Assembly (NCBI RefSeq): GCF_014705615.1
Contig: NZ_JACXJA010000016.1
Span: forward strand, 1-64,000
From: Paenibacillus oceani
Lineage (GTDB): Bacteria > Bacillota > Bacilli > Paenibacillales > NBRC-103111
Direction of reading: 5' to 3'
Length of the DNA stretch: 64,000 nt
This document shows, in pieces, positions 44,132 to 52,965 of this stretch. A program made the position numbers and the translations under genes. The notes beneath the pieces are model-generated. The model was not told where the DNA came from. It saw nothing but the letters and a program-made list of their open reading frames with translations, and ran no database searches. The first letter of the stretch is position 1, and each line of letters opens with the position of its first letter.

Positions 44132-44494
44132 TTATTTATGTTCGGCCAGCCATAACGACAGGTTGGCAATCTCCTCTTCCTTCAAGGAGCTTTTGAATGC
44201 GGGCATTCCGCCTTTGCCGTTCAGAATCAGCTTGTACAGCTGCTGTTCGGTAAATTTGGTTCCCGCCTTCTGCAGGTTCGGGCCGATCTTGCCCTGGAGC
44301 TGGTCGCCGTGGCACGACAGGCACGATTGCTTATACACCGTCTCGGCAGCGACTTTGTCCAGCGTAACGGCAGGTACGGCGATTTGCGGTTCCGGCTCCG
44401 CTTCGGGTTTCGGCTGGGCCGACGTTACGATCAGCATGACGAGCCCGAAGGTGCAGGCGCCGAAAAACAGTACGGCCATAATCCATTTTTGCAT
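44132..44494 (-). CDS. Membrane-anchored class I cytochrome c
   Basis: The protein has 120 residues. The N-terminal TM anchor is about 4-24, then a Pro/Glu-rich linker (KPEAEPEPQ), then one heme site CLSCH (58-62) with the axial Met97 in GKGGMPAF. The fold matches small Gram-positive cytochromes c550/c551. It carries electrons on the outer membrane face. AAAGGAGG precedes its ATG. In Gram-positive nos clusters a similar cytochrome (NosC) accompanies nosZ; here it faces nosF. Confidence 0.9.
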   Translation of the reverse strand: MQKWIMAVLFFGACTFGLVMLIVTSAQPKPEAEPEPQIAVPAVTLDKVAAETVYKQSCLSCHGDQLQGKIGPNLQKAGTKFTEQQLYKLILNGKGGMPAFKSSLKEEEIANLSLWLAEHK

Positions 44495-44625
44495 GTGGAC
44501 AACCTCCTTTCAACCGTACAATACCAGAGCGGACCTCCGCTTGTATATAGCTCCAAATAGTCATGCCCGGCGCGGAAGGCATGGCGGTTACCATTTACGA
44601 ATCGCTTCCAAGGAGAGACGGACCT

Positions 44626-45453
44626 ATGTCCTATAAGCAAATCAAATGGCTGATTCTGATTTTGCCTACCGTCACGATCGGGCTGTGGGAATATATCCGG
44701 CACCAGTTTCTGTTGCCGTACATTTCGATGGATCTGGGCAATCTGCTCGCTCCGGTGATCGTATTTCTGGTGACGATGATTTTCCTGACACAGTTATTCT
44801 CGATGCTGGAGGATATGCAGGAGGAGCTGAAGGAAGCCCGCGCCGCCAAAGCCGCGCTGGAGGAACGCGAGAAAATCGCCCGCGAGCTGCACGACGGGAT
44901 CGCCCAGTCGCTGTTTCTGCTATCGGTCAAGGCGGATCAGCTCGACAAGCGTTACGCCGGGGAAGCCGCCGACATACGGGGGTTCAAGCAGACGGTCTAT
45001 GAAGTGAACGGGTACGTCCGGCAGGCGATCGCGAACTTGCGTTATCCGGCCGAATCGGATTCGCTCCCTTGGATGGATATGCTGAAGTCGCTGGCCGCAG
45101 ATCTGACGATGAATACGGGGATCGGCGTCGAGTGGAGCTGGAAGCTGCCCGAGGACAAGCTGACGGCGAAGGAAAAGGTGGAGCTGTTCGCCTCCATACG
45201 CGAGGCGCTGCTGAACGTGCGCAAACATTCGAAGGCCGAGCGGGTAAGCATCGACGCTGCGGAACGAGGCGGGGGCTGGGTATGCGCCGTCAGCGACGAC
45301 GGCCAGGGCTTCGAGGGCGATCCGCTGAGGCGCGATAACAAATTCGGGCTCAGCATGGTGAAGGACCGCGCGGACGAGATGGGGTGGACGTTTGAGATCG
45401 TCAGGGAGCAGGGAGAGACGGTAGTCCGCATACGAAAGGGGGAAGATGGATGA
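44626..45453 (+). CDS. NarL-family sensor histidine kinase with two TM segments
   Basis: ATG 44626 follows AAGGAGAG; an open frame extends to 44563 without a ribosome site. The roughly 275-residue protein has two TM helices (about 6-25 and 38-62) with a very short outer loop, then HisKA_3 with His89 in ARELHDGIAQS, and a HATPase with DDGQGF and FGLSMVKDRA. Short-loop kinases usually sense within or through the membrane. It is divergent from the cytochrome c gene and overlaps its regulator by ATGA. Confidence 0.9.
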   Translation: MSYKQIKWLILILPTVTIGLWEYIRHQFLLPYISMDLGNLLAPVIVFLVTMIFLTQLFSMLEDMQEELKEARAAKAALEEREKIARELHDGIAQSLFLLSVKADQLDKRYAGEAADIRGFKQTVYEVNGYVRQAIANLRYPAESDSLPWMDMLKSLAADLTMNTGIGVEWSWKLPEDKLTAKEKVELFASIREALLNVRKHSKAERVSIDAAERGGGWVCAVSDDGQGFEGDPLRRDNKFGLSMVKDRADEMGWTFEIVREQGETVVRIRKGEDG

Positions 45454-46097
45454 CTCAGCCGTTTCGGGTATTGATCGTAGACGACCATAAGCATGCCCGG
45501 GAAGGGATTCGGACAATTCTCGAACTGGACCCGGCTTTCGCTATCGTGGCGGAAGCGCAAAACGGCCGGGAGGCGATGGAGCTGACCGACCGGTATATGC
45601 CGGATATGATCCTGATGGACATCCATATGCCGGAGATGGACGGGTTGGAGGCGACCAAGTGGATCAAGGACAAATACCCGTATATTAAAATCGTCATGGT
45701 CACCGTATCCGACGACATTACTCATCTGTTCGAGGCGCTTAAGAAAGGGGCGCAGGGGTATTTGCTGAAAAATCTGCATCCCGAGGAATGGCACCATTAC
45801 TTGCGGGCGGTTGCGGTGGACGAAGCGCCACTTAGCCGCGAGCTTGCGCTGCGGATTTTGCACGAATTTTCCCAACACAAAGAACCGGCAGCCGTTCAGA
45901 CGCCGCTGACGGCGAGGGAGCAGGAGATCCTTGGACTCGTCGCCAAAGGGATGTCGAACCGGGACATCGCCGGCAGGCTGGACATCTCGGAGCATACGGT
46001 CAAAAACCATTTAAAAAACATTTTGCACAAGCTGCATCTGGACAACCGGGTCCAGCTCGCGAGATACGCGTTCGAGAAAGGGATGATCAAGAAATAG
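45450..46097 (+). CDS. NarL/FixJ-family response regulator
   Basis: The protein has 215 residues. The receiver carries DDH at 11-13, phospho-acceptor Asp57 (ILMDIHMPEMDG) and a conserved Lys in FEALKKGAQGYLLK. The LuxR-type HTH at about 148-205 reads LTAREQEILGLVAKGMSNRD (split), ISEHTVKNHLKNIL. It partners the kinase upstream. Cytochrome c, nos-like and cyd genes on both sides make respiratory targets plausible. Confidence 0.92.
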   Translation: MTQPFRVLIVDDHKHAREGIRTILELDPAFAIVAEAQNGREAMELTDRYMPDMILMDIHMPEMDGLEATKWIKDKYPYIKIVMVTVSDDITHLFEALKKGAQGYLLKNLHPEEWHHYLRAVAVDEAPLSRELALRILHEFSQHKEPAAVQTPLTAREQEILGLVAKGMSNRDIAGRLDISEHTVKNHLKNILHKLHLDNRVQLARYAFEKGMIKK

Positions 46098-46152
46098 CGG
46101 CCCGGCAGCGCAAGCAGACATTGTTCCTGCATCCGCAGCCGCCGGTTAACGG

Positions 46153-46278
46153 TCAGCTTGCCGCCTCGTCATCCCCCGGCTCGACCGTTACGTTCCCCCA
46201 CGCTCCCCAGACGAACACGCCGGCGACGGCCGCAGCGACGACAAGCAGCGGGGCTCCCATTATGAGAAACGAGATCAT
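46153..46278 (-). CDS. cydS: CydS-like small subunit of cytochrome bd oxidase, 41 residues
   Basis: A short frame begins MISFLIMGAPLLVVAAAVAG and has one TM helix and an acidic tail (EPGDDEAAS). Its N-terminus resembles the Geobacillus CydS micropeptide (MxxFLIMxAPLVVV pattern). GGAAGGAG is nine bases upstream of the ATG. It starts 24 bases after the cydB stop, exactly where cydS lies in Bacillaceae. It should bind the CydA/B interface and stabilise heme or block an oxygen path. Confidence 0.85.
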   Translation of the reverse strand: MISFLIMGAPLLVVAAAVAGVFVWGAWGNVTVEPGDDEAAS

Positions 46279-46302
46279 GCGGCAACGCTCCTTCCGTTAC
46301 AT

Positions 46303-47328
46303 TTAATGCTTGCTTCGTTTGCCCTGGACGTACAACGCATCGAACAGAAACAGTCGCAGCAGCAAATACAGCGACGGAATCAGCAGCAGCAGTCCGAGGA
46401 CGAATACCGTAATTAGCCCGGCCGCCATCGCGTCGCTCGTAAAATGATCGTGGATCGTCAGGTACGGATACAAAATGTACGGCAAATGAGCCGCCCCGTA
46501 GCCGAAAAAGGCGAAAGCGAATTGCAGCATGACGAACAGAAACGCCCAGCCGAGCCGGATTCTCCGTGCGATCAGCGTAATCGCGATTACGAAGCAGATG
46601 AAGGAAGCCGCGAACATCCACGACAGCGACAACATGTTCTGATAATGCTCGTAGTTGTGGCTGCGTATGGCGAAGAAGACAAGCAAGCTGCTGAAGATCG
46701 TCGGCAGGCTCCAGGCCAGGGCGTAGGTGCGGACAATCTCGAACGCTTGACGGTCTCCGGCTTTATGGGCGTAGTAGCTGAGAAACATCGCGGAGATGTA
46801 CAGCACGCTGACAAGTGCAAGCAGGACGACGGCCCATGAATAGGCACTACTGAACAAGGCTCCGTACAGGAAGCGGACTTCGCCGGTGCCGGTTACCTCG
46901 ATAAATCCGCCCTCAGATATCGTAAGCACAGTGGACAGTGAGGCCGGAATGAGCAGACCGCTGGCGCCGTACAGCAGCATATAGACCCGGTTGGAGCGGG
47001 AGCCGTACGTGCTGAACGCATAATAGGAGCCGCGGATCGCCAGCAGCACGATCGCAATGCTTCCCGGAACGAGCAGAGCCGTCCCGAAATAATAAGCCGT
47101 ATCCGGGAAAAAGCCGACGATCCCGACAAAGAAAAAAACGAGAAAAACGTTGGTCACTTCCCATACCGGGGACAAATAACGTTCGATAACGTTGTGAATC
47201 AGATGGCGGGTACCGGTGACGGAGCTGTAATAGCTGAAAAATCCGGCTCCGAAATCGATGGAAGCGATGATCAGATAGCCGTACAGAAATAGCCACAATA
47301 CCCCAATTCCAAGCGTTTCGTAGCTCAT
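46303..47328 (-). CDS. cydB: Cytochrome bd oxidase subunit II
   Basis: The protein has 341 residues and about nine TM helices. The N-terminus GIGVLWLFLYGYLIIASIDF followed by GAGFF is typical of CydB (the FxxxxxxDFGxG pattern). The start overlaps the cydA stop by four bases. It pairs with CydA in the quinol-oxidising, oxygen-reducing membrane enzyme. Confidence 0.95.
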   Translation of the reverse strand: MSYETLGIGVLWLFLYGYLIIASIDFGAGFFSYYSSVTGTRHLIHNVIERYLSPVWEVTNVFLVFFFVGIVGFFPDTAYYFGTALLVPGSIAIVLLAIRGSYYAFSTYGSRSNRVYMLLYGASGLLIPASLSTVLTISEGGFIEVTGTGEVRFLYGALFSSAYSWAVVLLALVSVLYISAMFLSYYAHKAGDRQAFEIVRTYALAWSLPTIFSSLLVFFAIRSHNYEHYQNMLSLSWMFAASFICFVIAITLIARRIRLGWAFLFVMLQFAFAFFGYGAAHLPYILYPYLTIHDHFTSDAMAAGLITVFVLGLLLLIPSLYLLLRLFLFDALYVQGKRSKH

Positions 47329-48680
47329 CTATGATCGCCTCCTTCCATGCCGAGCGCTCGCAGCTCGTCCTCCGCCCGGTTGGAACGGAACATCCGGCTT
47401 AATACGCGGACCGTCGTGATGCCGAGCACGAGATATAACAGCGCAAATACGATCAGCATCGTATCGACATGCCCGGACGTCGTGGCGCCTTCGGCGGTTC
47501 GCATAATCCCCCGCAATATCCAGGGCTGCCGGCCCACCTCGTTCAAGATCCAGCCGTGCTCGATCGCCAGCATCGCCACCGGAGCCGCGACGACGATAAG
47601 CGCCAGCAACTTGCGGCTGCGGTACAAACGCCCCTTTCCCCGCCACATATACCAAAGAAACAGCAGCACCACGAGGGTCATGTAAGCGACGTACATCATT
47701 TTAATATCGAATATATAATGGGTCCACAGCGGAGGCTGCTCGTCCTTCGGAATGTCGTTCAGTCCGGTTACTTCCGCACTCGGGATGCCGTGGGCCAATA
47801 TGCTGAGCGCATAAGGGACGGTCAATCCGTACTTCACCTCGTTGTCGTCGCCCAGCACGCCGCCGAACAGCAGAGGCGCATGTCCGGTCGTCTCGAAATG
47901 CCACTCCATCGCCGCCAGCTTCTCCGGCTGGTAGTTCGCCAAATATTTTCCGGACAAATCGCCGATCAGGGCGGTGGACATCGTAAATACGGCCGCGCAG
48001 CCCATCGTCAGCTTTAATGCTTTTTTGTAATAAATGTGTTGGCGTCCTTTCATCAGTGACCACGCCGCGATCGCAGCGAGCACGAAGGCACATGTGACGA
48101 AGGCGGAGGAGAGCACGTGCGCCACCTTGGTCGGCATCGCCGGACTGAGCATGGCGGCGATCGGATGAACGCTTGTAATCGTGCCGCCTTCCATCGTTAA
48201 GCCGACGGGATAGTTCATAAAAGCGTTGACGATCGTAATAAACAGGGCGGAAGCCGACGAGCCGATAACGACCGGGACAAGCAGCCAGATATGAGCCGTT
48301 TTGCTTTTGAACCGGTCCCAGGTGTATAAGTAGATGCCGAGGAAAATAGCTTCAAAGAAAAACGCGAACGTCTCCATAAACAGCGGCAGCGCGATCGATT
48401 GGCCTGCGACGCGCATGAAGCTCGGCCACAGCAGGCTGAGCTGCAAGCCGATGGCCGTTCCGGTAACGACGCCGACCGCAACCGTGATCACATATCCGCG
48501 GGCCCAGCGGCGGGCGAGCAGCAGGTAGTGCGGGTCGTTTCTGCGGATGCCGGTCCATTCCGCGAGCGCGATCAGCAGCGGGACGCCAACTCCCAAGGTG
48601 GCAAATAAAATATGAAAGCCGAGCGTAAGCGAGGTCAGCAGTCGGCTTAGCAGGACAGGATCGTAGATCGTGCCGGACAT
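47325..48680 (-). CDS. cydA: Cytochrome bd oxidase subunit I
   Basis: The protein has 451 residues and nine TM helices. The heme-ligand His near the N-terminus is in LGFHILFA, a second His is in KVAHVLSSAFV, and the Met ligand region is LAAMEWHFETTGHAPL. The length corresponds to the short-Q-loop Firmicute type. GAAGGGAG is seven bases upstream. It oxidises menaquinol and reduces oxygen at high affinity. Confidence 0.95.
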   Translation of the reverse strand: MSGTIYDPVLLSRLLTSLTLGFHILFATLGVGVPLLIALAEWTGIRRNDPHYLLLARRWARGYVITVAVGVVTGTAIGLQLSLLWPSFMRVAGQSIALPLFMETFAFFFEAIFLGIYLYTWDRFKSKTAHIWLLVPVVIGSSASALFITIVNAFMNYPVGLTMEGGTITSVHPIAAMLSPAMPTKVAHVLSSAFVTCAFVLAAIAAWSLMKGRQHIYYKKALKLTMGCAAVFTMSTALIGDLSGKYLANYQPEKLAAMEWHFETTGHAPLLFGGVLGDDNEVKYGLTVPYALSILAHGIPSAEVTGLNDIPKDEQPPLWTHYIFDIKMMYVAYMTLVVLLFLWYMWRGKGRLYRSRKLLALIVVAAPVAMLAIEHGWILNEVGRQPWILRGIMRTAEGATTSGHVDTMLIVFALLYLVLGITTVRVLSRMFRSNRAEDELRALGMEGGDHR

Positions 48681-48716
48681 AGCAATACTCCCTTCGTTAC
48701 TGCATCTTGAGCGTAT

Positions 48717-48833
48717 TCAGGCGAACAGGTGGCGGGACAGCGAGAGCAGCATAAGTGCAGCGACAATAAGGCAGAGGACGATCAACCGCTTCTCTTGCTT
48801 GGCGATACGCCGATCTTGATTGGAATCCGGCAT
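48717..48833 (-). CDS. 38-residue single-TM protein leading the cyd operon
   Basis: The frame from ATG 48833 reads a charged N-terminus (MPDSNQDRRIAKQEKR) and one TM helix (LIVLCLIVAALMLLSL), ending SRHLFA. GAGAGGTAGG is eight bases upstream. An open extension to 48929 adds a region that lies over the likely promoter. It ends 36 bases before cydA, so it is probably co-transcribed. It may be an oxidase assembly peptide; the family is unknown. Confidence 0.6.
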   Translation of the reverse strand: MPDSNQDRRIAKQEKRLIVLCLIVAALMLLSLSRHLFA

Positions 48834-48923
48834 GGAGAACCTACCTCTCTTGGAAGATATACGGAGCGAAACGTCTCTCCAGATTATTACCGGGAAGCGA
48901 AATCTTATGCATTCACAAGAAAT

Positions 48924-48968
48924 TAACAATCGCCGGGATTGTTAGGGTTCTTGACGATCTTCTATAAT
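48924..48968. promoter_or_regulatory. Divergent promoter region of cyd and chrA, with an inverted repeat
   Basis: AACAATC-N5-GATTGTT is a perfect inverted repeat at 48924-48942. On the + strand TTGTTA (48939-48944) and TATAAT (48963-48968) give a chrA promoter with an 18-base spacer. On the - strand TTGTTA overlaps the same repeat and leads to TAAGAT. A regulator bound here could control both directions; redox repressors such as Rex bind TTGTGA-type repeats, but this site is not a clear Rex match. Confidence 0.5.
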
Positions 48969-49008
48969 GGAGCAAGGGAAGATTGGGAAACAAGCGGAGG
49001 CAGGATAC

Positions 49009-50205
49009 ATGGCAGGCAGCAGAAAGAGGGGCGCACGAAATTCGTGGCTTGAAGTATTAAAAGTGTCGTTGAAACTAGGACTGACTTCATTTGGCGGCCC
49101 AGCCGCCCATTTAGGGTATTTTCATGGGGAATACGTACGTAAGAGGCAATGGATGGACGAACGCAGCTACGCGGATCTGGTCGCCTTATGCCAGTTTCTA
49201 CCCGGGCCTGCAAGCAGTCAGGTGGGAATAGGAATCGGGACGGTCCGTGCCGGGCTCGTTGGCGGGATCGCCGCCTGGATCGGTTTTACGATGCCGTCCG
49301 TTGTCGCTTTGGCTTTGTTCGCGATGCTGCTCCAGTCGTTCGATCTGGCTGGCGAGGGCTGGATACACGGCTTGAAAATCGTAGCGGTAGCGATCGTCGC
49401 TCATGCGATAGCGGGGATGGGGCAAAAGCTGACGCCGGATCGCAGCAGAATCTCGATTGCGGTAGCCGCTTCGGTCGTCACCCTGCTTGTTCCGAATGCA
49501 GCCGGTCAAATTATTGTGCTGCTGCTCGCTGCTGTGTGCGGCTGGATCTGGTTCCGGCGACAAGCGGAGGCGGATGTTCCGGTTCTGGATGTTCCGGTAA
49601 GCCGGCGGACGGCGATCGTCTGTCTGGTCCTTTTCTTCGGACTGCTTGCAGCACTGCCGCTGCTTCGGGGATGGATCTCCTCTCACTGGCTGGCTGTCTT
49701 TGACAGCTATTATCGGTCCGGTTCTCTCGTATTCGGGGGCGGGCATGTCGTTCTTCCCTTTTTGGAGAAAGAGACGGTGGCCGCAGGTTGGGTGTCGAAG
49801 GAAGCGTTTCTTGCCGGTTACGGGGCAACGCAGGCTGTACCGGGTCCGCTGTTCACGTTCGCTTCTTATCTGGGGGCTATCGACGGGGGATGGATCGGGG
49901 CGGCAGTTGCCACGTTCGCGATTTTCCTACCCGCCTATTTGCTCGTCACCGGAACGCTTCCGTTCTGGAATGTGATACGGACGAGTCCCGCGTTGCAGGG
50001 AGTGCTTGCCGGAGTGAACGCCGCGGTCGTAGGGCTGCTGCTGGCCGCCTTGTATGATCCGCTCTGGACGTCGGCGATCGGCTCGACCGCTGATTTCGCA
50101 TGGGCTGCGGTTCTGTACACGATGCTTGCTTACTGGAAAGTACCGCCATGGATCGTTGTCGTAACAGGGGCGCTGGGCGGGATGGGGCTGGCTGTGCTGC
50201 TTTAA
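49009..50205 (+). CDS. Chromate transporter (ChrA/CHR superfamily, two-domain)
   Basis: ATG 49009 follows GGAGG; the longer frame from 48967 starts inside the -10 box. The 398-residue product has two homologous halves: LKLGLTSFGGPAAHLGYF with CQFLPGPASSQVGIGIG in the first, GSLVFGGGHVVLPFLEKE with GYGATQAVPGPLFTFASYLG (split) in the second. Members export chromate or other oxyanions; many have no tested substrate. Confidence 0.9.
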   Translation: MAGSRKRGARNSWLEVLKVSLKLGLTSFGGPAAHLGYFHGEYVRKRQWMDERSYADLVALCQFLPGPASSQVGIGIGTVRAGLVGGIAAWIGFTMPSVVALALFAMLLQSFDLAGEGWIHGLKIVAVAIVAHAIAGMGQKLTPDRSRISIAVAASVVTLLVPNAAGQIIVLLLAAVCGWIWFRRQAEADVPVLDVPVSRRTAIVCLVLFFGLLAALPLLRGWISSHWLAVFDSYYRSGSLVFGGGHVVLPFLEKETVAAGWVSKEAFLAGYGATQAVPGPLFTFASYLGAIDGGWIGAAVATFAIFLPAYLLVTGTLPFWNVIRTSPALQGVLAGVNAAVVGLLLAALYDPLWTSAIGSTADFAWAAVLYTMLAYWKVPPWIVVVTGALGGMGLAVLL

Positions 50206-50220
50206 TCTGCAAATAAAATC

Positions 50221-50252
50221 GAAACAAGGACCGTTTTCGCGGTCCTTGTTTC
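50221..50252. terminator. Bidirectional terminator
   Basis: GAAACAAGGACC/GGTCCTTGTTTC forms a perfect 12-base stem with an 8-base loop between convergent genes. Confidence 0.88.
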
Positions 50253-50288
50253 ATTCCTGCATGTTCGGAAGACACAAATGTTAGGCCA

Positions 50289-51305
50289 CTAAGGCTTAAA
50301 CGTTTGTCTGACTATCCCTTTCCCGTCTTTTACCTCAACTTCGGCGCAGGCTCCGTTAATGAACGTAATTTGAGGCGGTACATGACCGCAATCGATATCG
50401 TACACGATCGGAACCTGCAATTCGTTTGCCAGCTCGTCATAGACGTCCTCCGCCGTATAGCCGTCTACAGGCTGATTGGCGGCGCTTCTCCCGAACATAA
50501 CACCTGCACAGTTGTCAAACCATCCCGCCAATTTCATTTGAACCAACGACCTTCGCAGATCCGTTGCGGACAATTCGCAATTTTCCAGATACCACAATAT
50601 CGGTTCGTGGTTTATGAAATGATTTTGAAAATGTCGAAGGTTACCGAACGGGGTTCCGATCAAATGCCGGATCACGTCGATGCACCCGCCCAGCAAGCGG
50701 CCGCGCAGGTGCACTTCAGTACGGCCTGTGACTTTCCAATACGTTCGTTCAGTTAGGTGAAAGACACAGGGCGAAGGGTTCGCGTAGTTCCATTCTTTCT
50801 GATAGTTGGATGAGGAATGCTGGGTGATCGACTCGCCTGCTTGAGTCTGCAGTACTTGAAGCCACATCGCCGTCGTGGGGTCCGAATATTCTCCCCGCAG
50901 ATCGATGAGGTTCGTCCCGTGAGCCGTTGCAATTCCTGTCTTTAATGTAATGGCTAACAATAGGACGCTGATATCCGAGTACCCCAATATCCATTTCGGC
51001 TTTACATTTTCAAAATCGATATGTTCCAGAATCTCGATTATCAGTTCTCCGCCCCATGGTGGGAAAATCAGACGGATGGGGTCATTTTGCATCCATTCAT
51101 TGAGTTCAGCCGCACGTTTTTGGGCAGGCGCCGACTTCGCTTTCATCTGAGTCCATACGGCTTGACCATAAAGGAGGCGAAATCCCATTTGCTCCATACG
51201 TTTGCCTGCAAGCCGCAATAGATCATGAAGCTCTTTATTAACTCCGGACGAAGGCGCGGTAACACCGATCGCGGCTCCTTCTTCAAGAACAGGATACCTT
51301 ATCAT
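50289..51305 (-). CDS. S66-family LD-carboxypeptidase / MccF-like protein
   Basis: The protein has 338 residues. The predicted triad is Ser110 (ILGYSDIS), Glu241 (WYLENCEL) and His308 (IDCGHVPPQ), with FPPWGG before it. As I recall, MccF has Ser118, Glu243 and His311, so the spacing is closer to MccF than to LdcA. Members cleave LD-linked murein peptides or detoxify peptidyl-nucleotide antibiotics such as microcin C. It starts 29 bases after the CopD gene and may share its transcript. Confidence 0.85.
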   Translation of the reverse strand: MIRYPVLEEGAAIGVTAPSSGVNKELHDLLRLAGKRMEQMGFRLLYGQAVWTQMKAKSAPAQKRAAELNEWMQNDPIRLIFPPWGGELIIEILEHIDFENVKPKWILGYSDISVLLLAITLKTGIATAHGTNLIDLRGEYSDPTTAMWLQVLQTQAGESITQHSSSNYQKEWNYANPSPCVFHLTERTYWKVTGRTEVHLRGRLLGGCIDVIRHLIGTPFGNLRHFQNHFINHEPILWYLENCELSATDLRRSLVQMKLAGWFDNCAGVMFGRSAANQPVDGYTAEDVYDELANELQVPIVYDIDCGHVPPQITFINGACAEVEVKDGKGIVRQTFKP

Positions 51306-51334
51306 AGTTTTGGGTTACCTCCAGTATCTCAGCC

Positions 51335-52420
51335 TCATCGAATCGAAAGCATAGCAGCCAGGTAAGCGGATATTGTAAACGCCACGCCAAAGCATACGGC
51401 TGCCCGCGGCGAGTTGTTTTTCCCGGATCGGAAAATGAAATACAGAAGCAATAGCGATAAAGCGGCCAAACCAATCCCCAGCGGCTGGAAGCCGAGCTCC
51501 ACCTGCATGTTGACGCTGACGCCATCGCCGTGAATCAAGCGGAATAACGCGGAAGGAACGGGAAGCTCGGGATTTTCCGGATCGTCATGCGGCGGTCTTT
51601 GCATACCCATAAACGCCGTAGCGGCAAAGACGAGCAGGAGGATGACGCTTTCCGCCCGAAGCCATCTGCGCGGATCGAAGCCCGGGTTCGTACGGACTTT
51701 GCTTTTGAACCATAAGCCGTTCAAAATCCCGAACGCTACGACCGGGACGATCAGCAGATGCTTGATCAGCATCGCCTGGCCGTACGAGACAACCCAGCTA
51801 TTCGTATAGTCGGGCACAATAAAAGCCATCATGACGAATCCCGCGCCGACAATGACAAGCACACAAATCATCGCCAGCGGATGGAACCAGCGTAAAAATT
51901 CGCTCCAGCGTGCCGTACCGTGAGCGAACCATCCCGCCGCGATCAGCAGTCCGATCCAAACGCTCGCCGCCGTCAAGTGAAACGATTGGGCGAGAAAGCC
52001 CCACGATTCGGATTGTCCGGCGGCATGGCTGGCCCAGCCGTAAGAAAACAGCAGCCCGAGGGTCAATAAAGCCGCCGCCGCGTTGGCCAGCGGATAACGG
52101 GCCGGATCGCGGAGCGACAGCAGCGCAAGAAACAGCGTGCACAAAATAAACATCCAGACCCACGCTTTGCCGAATTCCAGATCGAGCAGCACGTCGTCGA
52201 AAATCTCCCAGAACGGCCCAGCGAATTGAGTCAGAAAAATCGTGTTTTTGATGACCGGCACAAACGATAATACCGCAATCCCGATCACCGCATTGAACAA
52301 AAGGGAGCCCGGTATTCGGATATCGGGCTTGGCAGAAACGGGAACGAAGTTCAGCAGGATCGCTCCGCAAACCAGCGCGAAGCATAGGTACAGCAGCGTT
52401 TCCGAAATATATACGATCAT
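51335..52420 (-). CDS. CopD-family copper-resistance membrane protein
   Basis: The protein has 361 residues and about nine TM helices. The CopD core reads FHLTAASVWIGLLIAAGWF, with intramembrane His residues, and HPLAMICVLVIVGAGF and MLIKHLLIVPVVAFGILN follow. It probably moves copper across the membrane, as in YcnJ-type proteins where CopC and CopD parts are fused; here CopC is a separate divergent gene. It lies 41 bases downstream of the PCYCGC lipoprotein. Confidence 0.85.
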   Translation of the reverse strand: MIVYISETLLYLCFALVCGAILLNFVPVSAKPDIRIPGSLLFNAVIGIAVLSFVPVIKNTIFLTQFAGPFWEIFDDVLLDLEFGKAWVWMFILCTLFLALLSLRDPARYPLANAAAALLTLGLLFSYGWASHAAGQSESWGFLAQSFHLTAASVWIGLLIAAGWFAHGTARWSEFLRWFHPLAMICVLVIVGAGFVMMAFIVPDYTNSWVVSYGQAMLIKHLLIVPVVAFGILNGLWFKSKVRTNPGFDPRRWLRAESVILLLVFAATAFMGMQRPPHDDPENPELPVPSALFRLIHGDGVSVNMQVELGFQPLGIGLAALSLLLLYFIFRSGKNNSPRAAVCFGVAFTISAYLAAMLSIR

Positions 52421-52461
52421 GGTCGGTTTTCACTCCAATAGATAGAGACGGCTGTTTGCCG

Positions 52462-52965
52462 TCAGCTTGGCATAGGTGTCGGGGTCGGTTTGGCATATCC
52501 CTTCTGGTACGTCTCGTCGATGATCTGCCGGATTTCTTTCACGGACTTGCCCTGCTCCTTCAGCTGATACGACGTGACGGCGATCTGCATGCAGACGCCG
52601 CAGCGCGTCCCGTGGTCGTCCCACACGACCGAGCCGTCGCTGTTGATTTCCTGAATAAAGCAGTCCTCATTGCTTTTGTGTCCGACGCTTTCGCCGCAGC
52701 CGCAGTAACACGGCATCGACCGCAGCACATCGGCCGCCTGCGCCGCTACCCGGTAAGCGATCCGGATCTCCTCGCGCTGCTTGTCCAGAAAGGAAGGAAG
52801 CTGTTGAAGCGAAGCGGTTTTCTCCTGAATATCCCCGGATACGACCGTACTGTGATCGTGACCGTCGTGCTCTCCGGTCGATGACGGCTTGCCCCCGCCG
52901 CCGCAAGCGGTCGTGACGAACAGGGATGCGGCGGCGATCAGAACGCCGATAGTTCGTTTCTTCAT
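52462..52965 (-). CDS. PCYCGC-motif lipoprotein
   Basis: The protein has 167 residues. Lipobox TTAC has its Cys at 21, then a His/Asp-rich stretch (EHDGHDHS). PCYCGC is at 85-90, with further Cys at 102, 122 and 125. The domain (PF13798-like) is cysteine-rich and probably binds a metal; its neighbours, CopD downstream and CopC divergent, point to copper. AGGTGCAGG precedes the ATG. Confidence 0.88.
   Translation of the reverse strand: MKKRTIGVLIAAASLFVTTACGGGGKPSSTGEHDGHDHSTVVSGDIQEKTASLQQLPSFLDKQREEIRIAYRVAAQAADVLRSMPCYCGCGESVGHKSNEDCFIQEINSDGSVVWDDHGTRCGVCMQIAVTSYQLKEQGKSVKEIRQIIDETYQKGYAKPTPTPMPS

Noticed and set aside
40200-44500. Complete nitrous-oxide-reductase locus
   Set aside because: No NosZ-like coding region is present in the window; only accessory genes are seen.
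48924-48942. Rex operator in the cyd promoter
   Set aside because: The repeat is AACAATC/GATTGTT; it lacks the TTGTGA-N6-TCACAA pattern, so it is reported only as an unassigned site.
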